Shown here: one piece after another, positions 52,891-61,765 of the stretch
How the letters are laid out: each line of letters starts with the position of its first letter
Numbering within the stretch: position 1 is the first letter of the stretch
NCBI GenBank assembly: GCA_934465295.1
Contig: CAKSKU010000005.1
Span: 75,152-139,151, forward strand
Direction of reading: 5' to 3'
Source of the DNA: an uncultured Oscillospiraceae bacterium
GTDB lineage: Bacteria; Bacillota; Clostridia; Oscillospirales; Ruminococcaceae
Length of the DNA stretch: 64,000 nucleotides
The notes under the pieces: generated by a model
What the model saw: the letters and a program-made list of their open reading frames with translations, nothing else
Told to the model about the DNA's origin: nothing
Database searches by the model: none
Position numbers and translations under genes: made by a program

Positions 52891-54021
52891 ATGCAGAATA
52901 AAATGAAAAGAGTTTTCCTTATCGTCCTCGACAGCGCAGGGATAGGCTATGAACCCGATGCCGACCTCTTCGGCGATGTCGGAGCAGATACCTTCGGCGA
53001 CTGTTTTCGGACGGGAAAACTGAACGTTCCCAATATGCGCAGGGCAGGTCTTTACAATATCGATGGCGTTTCGATGAAAGAACCTGTGGAAAAGCCATGC
53101 GGAATGTACGGCAGGCTTCGTGAAAAGTCTATGGGCAAGGACACGACCGTCGGACACTGGGAGCTTGCAGGTGTGGTTTCCCCGAAGCCGCTCCCGACCT
53201 TCCCGAACGGCTTCCCCGATGAAGTGCTGAAACGCTTTGAAGAAGCAACGGGACGGGGCGTTCTCTGCAATAAGCCATATTCGGGAACGCAGGTCATTCT
53301 CGACTACGGCAGGGAGCATCTCGAAACGGGAAAGCTTATCGTTTATACCTCCGCAGACAGCGTTTTCCAGATAGCGGCGCACGAAAAGCTCGTCCCTCCC
53401 GAGAAATTGTATGAATACTGCCGCATCGCCCGCAGAATTCTGACGGGAGAATACGGCGTGGGAAGAGTCATAGCCCGTCCGTTTGAGGGCGAGTACCCGA
53501 ACTTCACCCGAACCGCCAACAGACACGACTTTTCGCTTGAACCGCCCGAGGATACAATGCTCGACGAGCTGAAAAGTGCGGGACTGAGTACGATAGCGGT
53601 CGGAAAAATATACGATATCTTCGCAGGAAAAGGCATAACGGAGTATGTCCGCACAAAAAGCAACGACGACGGCATGGAAAAGACCATGGAGTACGCAAAA
53701 AAGGACTTCACGGGACTCTGCTTCACGAACCTTGTCGATTTTGATATGAAATACGGACATAGGCGTGACGTCGAGGGCTATACGGATGCACTCAACCGCT
53801 TTGACGAGCAGCTCGGACAGCTTCTGCCGCTCCTCGGTGAGGACGACTGCGTGATGATAACCGCCGACCACGGCTGCGCACCGACATTCAAGGGAACAGA
53901 CCACACAAGAGAGTATGTGCCGCTGCTCGTGATAGGCAAAGGCATTGAACCGCAGGACCTCGGAACAAAGAGCTTTTCGTTTGTTTCGGAAATGGCGAAA
54001 GGCTTTTTAATTGATAATTGA
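52891..54021 (+). CDS. deoB: Phosphopentomutase
   Basis: It interconverts ribose or deoxyribose 1-phosphate and 5-phosphate in nucleoside salvage. The 376 residues show the alkaline phosphatase superfamily metal sites: VLDSAGIGYEPDA, KDTTVGHWELAG with the phosphorylated Thr, and ITADHGCAPTFKGTDHTREY. The C-terminus departs from the usual ending: the last residues (LIDN) and the stop come from a TTGATAATTGACAATTG heptamer tract. It starts at ATG 52891; a second in-frame ATG at 52903 (MKRVFLIVLD) is also possible. Confidence 0.95.
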   Translation: MQNKMKRVFLIVLDSAGIGYEPDADLFGDVGADTFGDCFRTGKLNVPNMRRAGLYNIDGVSMKEPVEKPCGMYGRLREKSMGKDTTVGHWELAGVVSPKPLPTFPNGFPDEVLKRFEEATGRGVLCNKPYSGTQVILDYGREHLETGKLIVYTSADSVFQIAAHEKLVPPEKLYEYCRIARRILTGEYGVGRVIARPFEGEYPNFTRTANRHDFSLEPPEDTMLDELKSAGLSTIAVGKIYDIFAGKGITEYVRTKSNDDGMEKTMEYAKKDFTGLCFTNLVDFDMKYGHRRDVEGYTDALNRFDEQLGQLLPLLGEDDCVMITADHGCAPTFKGTDHTREYVPLLVIGKGIEPQDLGTKSFSFVSEMAKGFLIDN

Positions 54022-54095
54022 CAATTGATAATTGATAATTATTAACTGTTAACTGTAAACTAAATTAAGGGCGCAATTCACACGAAATAGGTAAA
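54008..54095. repeat. Heptamer tracts and a half copy of the GCGCAATTCACA module
   Basis: ATTGATA/ATTGACA units (54009-54040) pass into GTTAACT units (54040-54060). Then GGGCGCAATTCACACGAAATAGG (54069-54091) matches the left end of the 73-bp module of the large repeat, without its right end. It lies between the convergent deoB and the permease gene. Confidence 0.7.
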
Positions 54096-54113
54096 ACAAA
54101 AAATACAGAACAT

Positions 54114-55193
54114 TCATCCTATTATTGAATCTGTTTTCCTTAAACATAAAAGCAAATATATAAAAATCATTACTATAAATACAATAATCGAAATTATAAA
54201 GCTTGTTAATGTTACCGTATGCATACCGGTTATTTTTCCAACCGCAAACAATCCTGCAAAGGAAAAAACGCAAGCTACAAAAACTTCAAATATCTGCACG
54301 CCAAGCAATATGACAAACATTTTTTTATTGTCAGCACCAAGTATCTTATATTGAACATAGACCGGTTCATTTTTTTTGTATGTAAAATAGCTGCCGGAAA
54401 AATAACCAATTACAGAAATTATCAATATTACAATCCCAAACACAAGCAATGTTGCCATTTTGCTGTAGTTATATGATAAAGCATTATTAAGTTCAAATTG
54501 TACTGCATTTATATTTTTGTCCAATTCATTGATCTCTTTTATAGATTCATCAATGTTATTATTCTTTAATGTTAAAAAGATACAGTCCAGAGAGTGTTTA
54601 TTAAGGCTGTCAAGTCTGCTGTTATCAAGTATCATAACAAAAGAGCCGTTGGTCATTGCATTGCAAATATATTGTATGGTATTATTTTTTATAATACCGG
54701 CTATATACACCACAACTCCATTGTCAAGAGTATATAAATCGCCCTCATGAAGAGTATCTGCCATATCTTCGGTTACAATAGCAGGTATTCCGTTGTCACA
54801 ATCCTGAACAAGTGCATTTTTTGGTTCTTTTGAAAGGAACGCATTTTTTGATGTAAGTATGCTGTCTGAAACTGCGGCAATATAAATCTTATCAGCAATA
54901 ACAGTATCACCGCTTTTTATATCAGAATAATAATATCTTGTATAAAATCCATCGTTTACATCTTCCATTTTCAAAATATCATCGTAATTATTGCCCGAAT
55001 CAACAGAACAATAAACCGAAACAGCATTATCTGTATCAACGCCTCCAAAGTACAGAATCGTTCCGACGTGGTCTTTAATAGATACCATACATAAATTAAC
55101 GCAAACCAAAGCGAAGATCATTTGTACTATAACCATTATGACAGCCGATAAATTTGACAATATTTCGGTTTTTATCAAAAATAAATTTTTCAT
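54114..55193 (-). CDS. FtsX/MacB-type ABC permease 2
   Basis: A 359-residue permease. One N-terminal membrane helix (about 12-35), an extracytoplasmic domain of about 200 residues, then three helices (about 248-272, 290-320 and 325-350) with the FtsX-like cytoplasmic YKILGADNKKMFVILLG between them. I start at ATG 55193 behind AGGTGG; the frame is open to 55235. It is AT-rich with codon use unlike the flanking genes. It is the last gene of a three-gene exporter operon. Systems of this type expel or sense peptides and antibiotics; the substrate is unknown. Confidence 0.78.
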   Translation of the reverse strand: MKNLFLIKTEILSNLSAVIMVIVQMIFALVCVNLCMVSIKDHVGTILYFGGVDTDNAVSVYCSVDSGNNYDDILKMEDVNDGFYTRYYYSDIKSGDTVIADKIYIAAVSDSILTSKNAFLSKEPKNALVQDCDNGIPAIVTEDMADTLHEGDLYTLDNGVVVYIAGIIKNNTIQYICNAMTNGSFVMILDNSRLDSLNKHSLDCIFLTLKNNNIDESIKEINELDKNINAVQFELNNALSYNYSKMATLLVFGIVILIISVIGYFSGSYFTYKKNEPVYVQYKILGADNKKMFVILLGVQIFEVFVACVFSFAGLFAVGKITGMHTVTLTSFIISIIVFIVMIFIYLLLCLRKTDSIIG

Positions 55194-55203
55194 TTCAGTC
55201 CAC

Positions 55204-56349
55204 CTAAACCAGCTTTTTGCGAGCCGTTCTGACAATTATTTTTCTGCTTCCCAGCATTATTGATGCCATTGATATAGCAAAAACAATTATTGTGTATTTG
55301 GTTCTTATTTCACACATGACATTTATTCTGCTCATTGCATAGCTTATATATGGCAGTAAAATCAAGGCAATAACAAATGAAATGACAAAACAAGCTGCCA
55401 GTTGAAAATACACTAAAAAAATCACTGTTCTTCTTTTAGCGCCAAGAACACGAAAAATATCAAGCATAGGCGATGTTTTTTCAATCAGAGCATTTATTAC
55501 ACTTAACATACTGCATACGCAAAATACTGCTGTTATTCCGCATATTACCAGTTCAGCCATTATAAAAAGTGCAATATCTACTGATGACGGTCCTATATCA
55601 TGAAGATATATATTTCCCTCCGGATACAATACTTTACTTATATTCTCTATCCACTTACCGCTGAGCTTGTTTTCGTAAATGTATGATGTCATAAACAAGC
55701 CTTGAGCGGTATATCCGCAATCATTCAGATAGTTTTCAAAAAAAGAGAAAGGAACTATATAACTATCGTATTCACATCTGCCTATAACTATCAATTCAGT
55801 ATTCAGACAGGATATGACATCACCATTTTTATATAATGAATCATTTGGAACTATTATGTAATTTCCTGTCAGAATGTCCGGATACTTTTTCAAAATATCA
55901 TCATGGGAATATCCCATTGAAACTTCAATAAACTCACGGACATTGCTATATTCGTTACTAAACAGCGGATATGCCGATTCTATTTTCTCGTTTGATATAT
56001 CCTCACCGTTTACCTTATCTATTATAAACTGACAATAGATCTGTTCCGCCCCGATATAGTCATCTATACTCAGTTTGGGAAAGAGGTCATCTTCTGAGCT
56101 TTTACTGCCTATAATATAGCTTAATTGTTCTGCACTCAGTGGATGCCACGTTCCTGTATCAAGTACATAAGTCCTTTCCCTGCGTTTTTCCGTTTCGATT
56201 GATGGAAACACATCAGAACCTATAACAAAGGTTGAAATATACAATGCCAGTACTGATAAAAACATTGTTATTATCATTAACAGCGTATATTTTATATCCT
56301 TTGTAAACCAATCTCTAAAGACCGATCTTAAAATATACAGCAATTTCAT
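55204..56349 (-). CDS. FtsX/MacB-type ABC permease 1
   Basis: A 381-residue permease with the same plan: helix at about 19-44, a large outer domain (about 45-265), then three helices with the coupling segment FRVLGAKRRTVIFLVYFQLA. I start at ATG 56349, which overlaps the ATPase stop (TAATG) and follows GAGGTGA, so translation is coupled. It is AT-rich like its partners. Two different permeases suggest a heterodimer. Confidence 0.8.
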   Translation of the reverse strand: MKLLYILRSVFRDWFTKDIKYTLLMIITMFLSVLALYISTFVIGSDVFPSIETEKRRERTYVLDTGTWHPLSAEQLSYIIGSKSSEDDLFPKLSIDDYIGAEQIYCQFIIDKVNGEDISNEKIESAYPLFSNEYSNVREFIEVSMGYSHDDILKKYPDILTGNYIIVPNDSLYKNGDVISCLNTELIVIGRCEYDSYIVPFSFFENYLNDCGYTAQGLFMTSYIYENKLSGKWIENISKVLYPEGNIYLHDIGPSSVDIALFIMAELVICGITAVFCVCSMLSVINALIEKTSPMLDIFRVLGAKRRTVIFLVYFQLAACFVISFVIALILLPYISYAMSRINVMCEIRTKYTIIVFAISMASIMLGSRKIIVRTARKKLV

Positions 56350-57017
56350 TACGTCACCTCGCAAATTGTTCCATCTGTTATCCGGAATTTTCTGCGGCAT
56401 ATTTCAGCAACCGAATTATCATGAGTAACAATAACCACAGCTGTACCATTTCGATTAAGTTCAGCGAAAAGCTCTGTTATCTCTTTTGCCGTATTGCTGT
56501 CCAAAGCAGCCGTCGGTTCATCTGCAAGAATAAGATCGGGATCGTTCACAATTGCTCTGGCAATAGCCACTCGCTGCCTCTGTCCGCCGGAAAGATCAGA
56601 TGCAAGTCTGTCCCTAAAAGTAAGCATACCAACTTGTTCAAGGGCGGAATCGACCTTTGCTTTTATGTCACAATATTTAACTTTTGTTCCCAAAAGAAGC
56701 GGATACGCCACATTTTCATAAACGGATTTATTGAAAAGCAAACCGAAATTTTGAAGAATAAATCCTATGGTTTCGTTGCGGAGCTTATTTTTATCGAGAT
56801 TGATGACATTCTCACCGTTTATGTAGTATCCACCCTCAGTAGGCTCGTCAAGGCAGCCAAGAATATGCAGCATTGTAGATTTACCGGATCCTGACACGCC
56901 CATTACGGAAATAAAATCATTACCGCTTATTTTCAAGTTTGCCTCCCGCAGGGCTGTAACCTCGCTCGAAGTAAACCTATTATATATTTTTGATGCCTTT
57001 TTCAGCTCAAATTCCAT
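56349..57017 (-). CDS. ABC transporter ATP-binding protein, LolD/MacB type
   Basis: A 222-residue ATPase: Walker A GVSGSGKSTMLHILG, Q loop in FILQNFGLLFNKSVYENV, signature DLSGGQRQRVAIARAI, Walker B LILADEPTAALD and the H loop VVIVTHD. The pattern is that of ATPases paired with FtsX-like permeases. It starts behind AAGGAG, about 140 bases from a consensus promoter, and heads the operon. Confidence 0.92.
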   Translation of the reverse strand: MEFELKKASKIYNRFTSSEVTALREANLKISGNDFISVMGVSGSGKSTMLHILGCLDEPTEGGYYINGENVINLDKNKLRNETIGFILQNFGLLFNKSVYENVAYPLLLGTKVKYCDIKAKVDSALEQVGMLTFRDRLASDLSGGQRQRVAIARAIVNDPDLILADEPTAALDSNTAKEITELFAELNRNGTAVVIVTHDNSVAEICRRKFRITDGTICEVT

Positions 57018-57071
57018 ATTATGATTTCTCCTTCATCACTTTATTATCCTGAAATATAGAATTATATGATC

Positions 57072-57131
57072 TCATAATAAAATTCCCAACACAATAACCC
57101 AAAGCAAAACTGCTGCTTTTTCAACAGGCAT
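57072..57131 (-). CDS. Possible hydrophobic micro-peptide ahead of the ABC operon
   Basis: A 19-codon frame within the expected leader reads MPVEKAAVLLWVIVLGILL, a possible membrane micro-peptide. It has no good ribosome binding site at normal spacing, and an overlapping 26-codon frame starts 11 bases upstream at the preceding ATG. Support is weak; it is noted because small membrane peptides sometimes accompany peptide-sensing exporters. Confidence 0.2.
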   Translation of the reverse strand: MPVEKAAVLLWVIVLGILL

Positions 57132-57166
57132 TGTGGTCGCATTGTTCCTATTTGTTTTATATTCCC

Positions 57167-57195
57167 AGTATACACTTTTCGATAAATTTTGTCAA
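57167..57195 (-). promoter_or_regulatory. Promoter of the ABC exporter operon
   Basis: On the minus strand a perfect TTGACA (57195-57190), a 17-base spacer and TATACT (57172-57167) precede the ATPase gene by about 150 bases. Confidence 0.8.
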
Positions 57196-57225
57196 TTTAA
57201 ATGCAGTGAAATCATTAAAAAGCAG

Positions 57226-57372
57226 AATTATTATAATGCGTAATTATTTTCGTGCCGCAAATTTGTCACGAAACAGAAGAAAAGACCTGTTTTCATAGGA
57301 TCGATACCTTTGAAAACAGGTCTTTTTAATTGATAATTGATAATTGACAATTGATAATTAAGAACTGTTAAC
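57226..57372. repeat. Dispersed terminator-bearing repeat, copy 2, plus heptamer tract
   Basis: AATGCGTAATTATTTTCGTGCCGCAAATTTGTCACGAAA and the 15-bp perfect stem AAAGACCTGTTTTCA/TGAAAACAGGTCTTT (57281-57295 with 57311-57325) match copy 1 at 22087-22190. TTTTTA follows on the plus strand and TTCTGT on the other. ATTGATA units (57328-57360) come next. The hairpin probably terminates the TtcA-like gene that ends at 57391. Confidence 0.65.
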
Positions 57373-57390
57373 TTAGAAAAAGCTCGTCCC

Positions 57391-58545
57391 TCAATATTTC
57401 TCATAATTATCAAGAAAACAATGCAAATTTCCGTCAAGGTCTTTATATGACGGCAGGGTTTTCAAATTTACTCCTTCAACGCTGCGGAAAATGTTCATTT
57501 CTATCTGCGGATTTATCTTTGAAAGGCGTGAGATGAGCTGCTTTATCTCCTGACGCTTTGAGGTGTGTTCGTTGTCCTCCTCCGATGCCGCCTGATCGGT
57601 GAATTTGCAGGCGCACTGGATAAAATGCAAGCCGTTGTAGTCACGCCAGCGTTTTACGTCCTCCTCACGGATAAAATACATCGGTCGGATAAGCTCCATT
57701 CCCTCGAAATTCGCACTGTGGAGCTTCGGCATCATCGTCTGCACCTGACCGCCGTAGATCATTCCCATAAGTATCGTCTCGATAACATCATCAAAATGGT
57801 GTCCGAGCGCGATTTTGTTGCAGCCGAGCTCCTTTGCCTTTGCATAGAGGTTTCCCCTCCTCATTCTTGCGCAAAGATAGCACGGGTTCGTTCTAACGTT
57901 GAAGACCGATGAGAAAATGTCCGTTTCAAATATCGTAAGCGGAATATCGAGCAGCTCCGCATTTTTTTCGATTATCCTGCGGTTCGCAGGGCTGTACCCC
58001 GGGTCCATGAGCAGGAAAACTACCTCGAACTCCATTTTGTTGTGACGCTTTATTTCCTGAAAAAGCTTCGCCATGAGGAACGAGTCCTTGCCGCCCGAAA
58101 TGCAGACGGCTATTTTGTCGCCCTCGCTGATAAGCTGATATTCGTTGAGCGCCTTTGTAAAGCGGCTCAAAAGCGAGCTGTGGAATTTCTTGCGTATGCT
58201 GCGTTCGGCGTCCTCTGCCTTTGACTCGCCCGTTTCAAGCGATGTGCGCAGCCAGTCTATGTAGCCGCCGTCAAGATTATACGCATCAAAGCCGAGCGAA
58301 CAGAGCCGCTCCGCAAATTCTCCGCTCATTATGCCGCCGTTTCCGCAGATGATGAGCTTTCTGTCCTTATATTCCGCAAGCTGCTCGGAAAGCTCCCCGT
58401 CCGAAAGCTTCTGCGAGACCAGAACTGCCCCGTCAATATGCCCGAACGAGTAGGAATATTCCCCTCTTATATCAATAACAGCATACTCTCCGCTGTCCAT
58501 AGTGCGAAGCTCATCCGCTGAGATCATTTTTACCGACTGTGCCAT
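57391..58545 (-). CDS. Rhodanese-TtcA fusion, tRNA sulfuration-type PP-loop protein
   Basis: In 384 residues, an N-terminal rhodanese domain (about 5-105, with Cys67 in LIICGNGG at the persulfide position) is joined to a TtcA/TtuA-like ATP pyrophosphatase. The second part has the PP loop SGGKDS at 150-155, Cys222/Cys225 in NPCYLCARMRRG, GHHFDDVIETILMGMIYGG and a later CACK. TtcA makes 2-thiocytidine at tRNA position 32 using an iron-sulfur cluster. The fused rhodanese could hand sulfur to it (inference). The target base is not provable here. alr lies 24 bases upstream. Confidence 0.88.
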   Translation of the reverse strand: MAQSVKMISADELRTMDSGEYAVIDIRGEYSYSFGHIDGAVLVSQKLSDGELSEQLAEYKDRKLIICGNGGIMSGEFAERLCSLGFDAYNLDGGYIDWLRTSLETGESKAEDAERSIRKKFHSSLLSRFTKALNEYQLISEGDKIAVCISGGKDSFLMAKLFQEIKRHNKMEFEVVFLLMDPGYSPANRRIIEKNAELLDIPLTIFETDIFSSVFNVRTNPCYLCARMRRGNLYAKAKELGCNKIALGHHFDDVIETILMGMIYGGQVQTMMPKLHSANFEGMELIRPMYFIREEDVKRWRDYNGLHFIQCACKFTDQAASEEDNEHTSKRQEIKQLISRLSKINPQIEMNIFRSVEGVNLKTLPSYKDLDGNLHCFLDNYEKY

Positions 58546-58569
58546 TTGTACACCTCATTTTTGATCTTA

Positions 58570-59718
58570 TCAAAGAATGTTTACAACGTCAACGACCTTT
58601 CCGTCCTTCATATAAACTCTCGGCACTCTCGGCGATACTGCGCATATCATCTCATATCCGATAGTTCCGCAGAGTGCCGCTACATCGTCGGCGGTTATTT
58701 CGCCCTTGCCGAAAACGGTGACCTCCGTTCCGACCTTTGCCTCGGGGATATCCGTTATATCGACGATTATCTGATCCATACAAACTCTGCCGAGTATTTT
58801 CGCTCTTTTTCCGCATATCATGACCTCGCCCTTGTTCGAGAGCAGTCTTGGATAGCCGTCGGCATAGCCTATCGGGAGAGTTGCGGCTCTCATATCATGT
58901 TCGGCGGTGAATGTCCTGCCATAGCTAACGCAGTCGCCTTTATGCAGGTCTTTGATATAGCCTATTACGGACTTTATTTCCATAACGGGTTCGATGCCCT
59001 CGGGCATTTTGAGTGATGGGTCGGGGTTAAGACCGTACAATAGGATACCGAATCTTGCAAGAGTGCTTCGGCTGTCATAGTGAAGCTCTGCGCCTGCGCT
59101 GTTTAAGCAATGCACTTCCTTGAAGCCGCCTGCTTCCTCCGCAATGGAGAAAAACAGCTCCTTCTGCATATCGGTGTAGTCGCAGCTTTCCTTGTCAAAG
59201 CTGTCTGCGACTGCAAAGTGTGTGAAGATACCCTCGCAGATGAGGTTCGGGAGCGAGCGTATCACGGCGATCTCTTCAAGACATTTTTCCCTGTCCTTTG
59301 CGATAAGACCTATTCTTCCCATACCCGTATCGAGCTTGATATGCACACGGACGGGACTTTTTGCGGCTTCGGAAAGCTCTTTTGCGTACTCCTCCGAAAC
59401 TGCGGCTTGGATTATATCGAAGCGTGAAAGCTCTGCTGCGTACTGCGGCGCTGTATAGCCGAGGATAAGGATATCGCCCGTACAGCCGTGCCTGCGCAGA
59501 CCTATTGCTTCGTCTATATTTGAAACGGCGAAGAAGTCAACTCCGAGCGTCTGATAAAGCTTCATAAGGTTGATATCGCCGTGACCGTAGCCGAATGCTT
59601 TTAATACACAGCAGGGGCGTGTTTTCGTTTCGTCCAGAAAGCCTTTGAGGATATTGAGGTTCTTTTCGGCGGCGGCAAGATCGATCTCCGCCCATGTTCT
59701 TTTATGAAAAAATTCCAT
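58570..59718 (-). CDS. alr: Alanine racemase
   Basis: A PLP enzyme making D-alanine for peptidoglycan. In 382 residues the PLP lysine is Lys40 in CCVLKAFGYGHG, which departs from the common VKADAYGHG but keeps Lys and the Tyr-Gly-His-Gly. KLDTGMGRIG, the second-domain Tyr in VSYGRTFTAE and LPIGYADGYPR are present. The start ATG 59718 follows AAAGGAGC. It may be cotranscribed with the rhodanese-TtcA gene. Confidence 0.96.
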   Translation of the reverse strand: MEFFHKRTWAEIDLAAAEKNLNILKGFLDETKTRPCCVLKAFGYGHGDINLMKLYQTLGVDFFAVSNIDEAIGLRRHGCTGDILILGYTAPQYAAELSRFDIIQAAVSEEYAKELSEAAKSPVRVHIKLDTGMGRIGLIAKDREKCLEEIAVIRSLPNLICEGIFTHFAVADSFDKESCDYTDMQKELFFSIAEEAGGFKEVHCLNSAGAELHYDSRSTLARFGILLYGLNPDPSLKMPEGIEPVMEIKSVIGYIKDLHKGDCVSYGRTFTAEHDMRAATLPIGYADGYPRLLSNKGEVMICGKRAKILGRVCMDQIIVDITDIPEAKVGTEVTVFGKGEITADDVAALCGTIGYEMICAVSPRVPRVYMKDGKVVDVVNIL

Positions 59719-59833
59719 TTATAAGCTCCTTTTTTGTAAAATCGGTTGCAAAAGCCGACTGTATATGTTAAAATAAAATTTAAGAGAAAATTTATCGGCA
59801 CTTCATTATATATTAAATGATATGGAGAACAAT

Positions 59834-60403
59834 ATGTCCGAATTCATTATACCGAAAGAAAAAACCGCCTGTTTCTCGGGACATCGCCCCGAAAAGCTCC
59901 CTGACGGCGGCGATATCACCTCGCCCGTTATGGGTGTGATAAGGTCGCTGCTCCATCGGGAGATAGCTGCTGCGATCGACGACGGCTACACCTGCTTCAT
60001 CACGGGTCTTGCAAGGGGCATTGACCTTATGGCAGGCGATCTTGTGCTTGATTTCAAGCGGAGCGACCCGAGAATACAGCTCGTTGCGGCTGTTCCGTAC
60101 AGAGCGCAGCCGAAAAACCTCCGCAGCTTTGAAAAATTCATCTATGGCTGTCTTATCAACGAAGCCGCAGACATTGTTTACATCAGCGAGGAATACACCA
60201 AGGACTGTATGCAGAAGCGGAACAAGTTTATGATAGACAATTCTTCACGGCTCATTGCCGCCGTCAGCAGCTACCGCAGCGGAACGGGACAGACTATCCG
60301 CCTTGCCGAGAAAGCCGGCATTGACATCAGTGTGATAAACATTGCAAAGATAGCCGAAGCCGTTGAAGAAGCCAAGTCCATGGACGTCAGGCTGAAATTC
60401 TGA
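59834..60403 (+). CDS. SLOG-family protein (YpsA-like, DUF1273)
   Basis: A 189-residue cytoplasmic protein with the SLOG nucleotide or ligand-binding Rossmann-like fold: ACFSGHRPEKLPDGG, CFITGLARGIDLMAGDLVLD, VAAVPYRAQ and AAVSSYRSGTGQTIRLAEKA. Members are linked to DprA and to nucleotide-derived signals, but this branch has no proven role. I start at ATG 59834, 5 bases after GGAGA, not at ATG 59822, which has no site. It is divergent from alr. Confidence 0.85.
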   Translation: MSEFIIPKEKTACFSGHRPEKLPDGGDITSPVMGVIRSLLHREIAAAIDDGYTCFITGLARGIDLMAGDLVLDFKRSDPRIQLVAAVPYRAQPKNLRSFEKFIYGCLINEAADIVYISEEYTKDCMQKRNKFMIDNSSRLIAAVSSYRSGTGQTIRLAEKAGIDISVINIAKIAEAVEEAKSMDVRLKF

Positions 60404-60471
60404 ATACCGGCGCACATATTGATATTATACCACCGCAAAGCGATTTTGGCAATACTGATAAAGGAGTTTTT

Positions 60472-61416
60472 ATGGCAAAAAAATCATCAAAGGTATTTCT
60501 GACCTATTTAATAACCATCGTGCTCACGCTCATAATAGCAGGCGGAGTATGCTATGTTGCATTTTCAAGCATACTCACGGACGATGGCAATAGTTCCGAC
60601 CCGACCCCTGCGGAAGAGATCGATCTCCAGCCGCTGACCGTTCTCGGGGACTACACTCCCTCCGCCGAGGATTCACGTACAGTTCTGCTTATCCTTGATG
60701 CGGAAAAGCGTGAGAGCGGAAGCTGTTTCCTTGTCGCAAGATTTCTCCCCATCGAGAAGCAGTTCGTCTTTCTCCCTATCCCGAGCAATACGAACGTTTC
60801 CACCGCTGACGGTGAGGACACCATCTACAATATCTACCGCAACGGCGGCACAAAAAAAGCCGTAACCGCCGCTGAAAGCTGCCTCGGGATAAGCATTGAC
60901 AAATACATAAAATTCACACGCACAAGCTTTTCCGTTATCGCCGATATCTTCGGCGGCATCGATTATGATATCCCCTACAACCTCGTTTATGACAATCCCG
61001 ACACGGGCGAGACCACCGTTCTTAAAGCAGGCAGGCAGTACCTTGACTCCACCGCTCTGCGAAAGGTGCTTACATATCCAAATTACACTCAGGGCGAGGA
61101 GTACCGTTCAAAATGTCTCGGCATTGCCGTCAACGACCTTGTGACGGGCGGTACGGTCAATGCTTCAAACTTTGCAAACAATCTCGATGATTATTTCGTT
61201 GCGGTCATAAATTCGGATATCGATACGGACATCACCGCTTATGATTATGACGAGGTTGAAAAAGCAATGAAATATGTTATCAATAATTCAACCCGCATCT
61301 CGGCGTTTATCCTTTCAAGCGGTGCGGAAAATGAGGACGGTCACTATGTCCTCGATGAAAAATTCCTTGCAACGCTCCCCGAATTATTTGCCGAAAGCTC
61401 GGTTTCTGCTGAATAA
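60472..61416 (+). CDS. LytR-CpsA-Psr-like membrane protein, active site degenerate
   Basis: A 314-residue protein with an N-terminal membrane anchor (about 10-33) and an outer domain with LCP features: FLPIPSNTNVSTADGEDTIY, then GGTKKAVTAAESCLGISIDK, RTSFSVIADIFGGIDYDIPY and LKAGRQYLDSTALRKVL. LCP enzymes attach wall polymers to peptidoglycan. The usual arginine motif (SIPRDT) reads PIPSNT here and the later D-x-x-R-x-x-R pair is only partly kept (EEYRSKC), so catalysis is doubtful. Its stop overlaps an upstream in-frame ATG of the next frame. Confidence 0.72.
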   Translation: MAKKSSKVFLTYLITIVLTLIIAGGVCYVAFSSILTDDGNSSDPTPAEEIDLQPLTVLGDYTPSAEDSRTVLLILDAEKRESGSCFLVARFLPIEKQFVFLPIPSNTNVSTADGEDTIYNIYRNGGTKKAVTAAESCLGISIDKYIKFTRTSFSVIADIFGGIDYDIPYNLVYDNPDTGETTVLKAGRQYLDSTALRKVLTYPNYTQGEEYRSKCLGIAVNDLVTGGTVNASNFANNLDDYFVAVINSDIDTDITAYDYDEVEKAMKYVINNSTRISAFILSSGAENEDGHYVLDEKFLATLPELFAESSVSAE

Positions 61417-61478
61417 TGACGAATATTCCGCATAAGCTAATCACGGGGTTTGACAAACTTTTTGAAAGGAACAGCATT

Positions 61479-61688
61479 ATGTGGGATAAAATCGCTTTAA
61501 CGCTGCTTATTGTCGGCGGTCTTAACTGGGGCTTGGTCGGAATTTTCCGATTTGACCTTATCGCCTGGCTCTTCGGCGGAACGGGCGCAGTTATAAGCCG
61601 TGTACTTTATATTCTTGTCGCACTTGCGGCAGTATGGTGCATATCGCTCCTTTTCAGAGAAGACAGTGCTGTAAACAGCCACAGCTAA
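61479..61688 (+). CDS. DUF378 family small membrane protein
   Basis: A 69-residue protein with two membrane helices (LTLLIVGGLNWGLVGIFRFD and a second at about 35-57), the hallmark of DUF378 (YuzA-like). The function is unknown. I start at ATG 61479 behind AAAGGA; a longer frame from 61416 would add 21 residues that do not look like the family. It ends at a hairpin shared with rqcH. Confidence 0.82.
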   Translation: MWDKIALTLLIVGGLNWGLVGIFRFDLIAWLFGGTGAVISRVLYILVALAAVWCISLLFREDSAVNSHS

Positions 61689-61724
61689 GGAAAGCCCGAA
61701 GCTTTTCCCTGTATCGGAACAAAC

Positions 61725-61765
61725 CGCCTGACCTCCTTTTGCGGAAGTCAGGCGGTGTTTATTAT
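61725..61765. terminator. Hairpin between DUF378 gene and rqcH
   Basis: CCGCCTGAC pairs with GTCAGGCGG (9 bp) around CTCCTTTTGCGGAA in the convergent gap. It is preceded by CAAA and followed by TGTTTATT, so it may end transcription from both sides. Confidence 0.75.

Noticed and set aside
52060..53904. A 614-codon open frame on the minus strand
   Set aside because: It lies opposite deoB and the third transglutaminase-like gene, has no family features, and is the frame expected from their codon bias.
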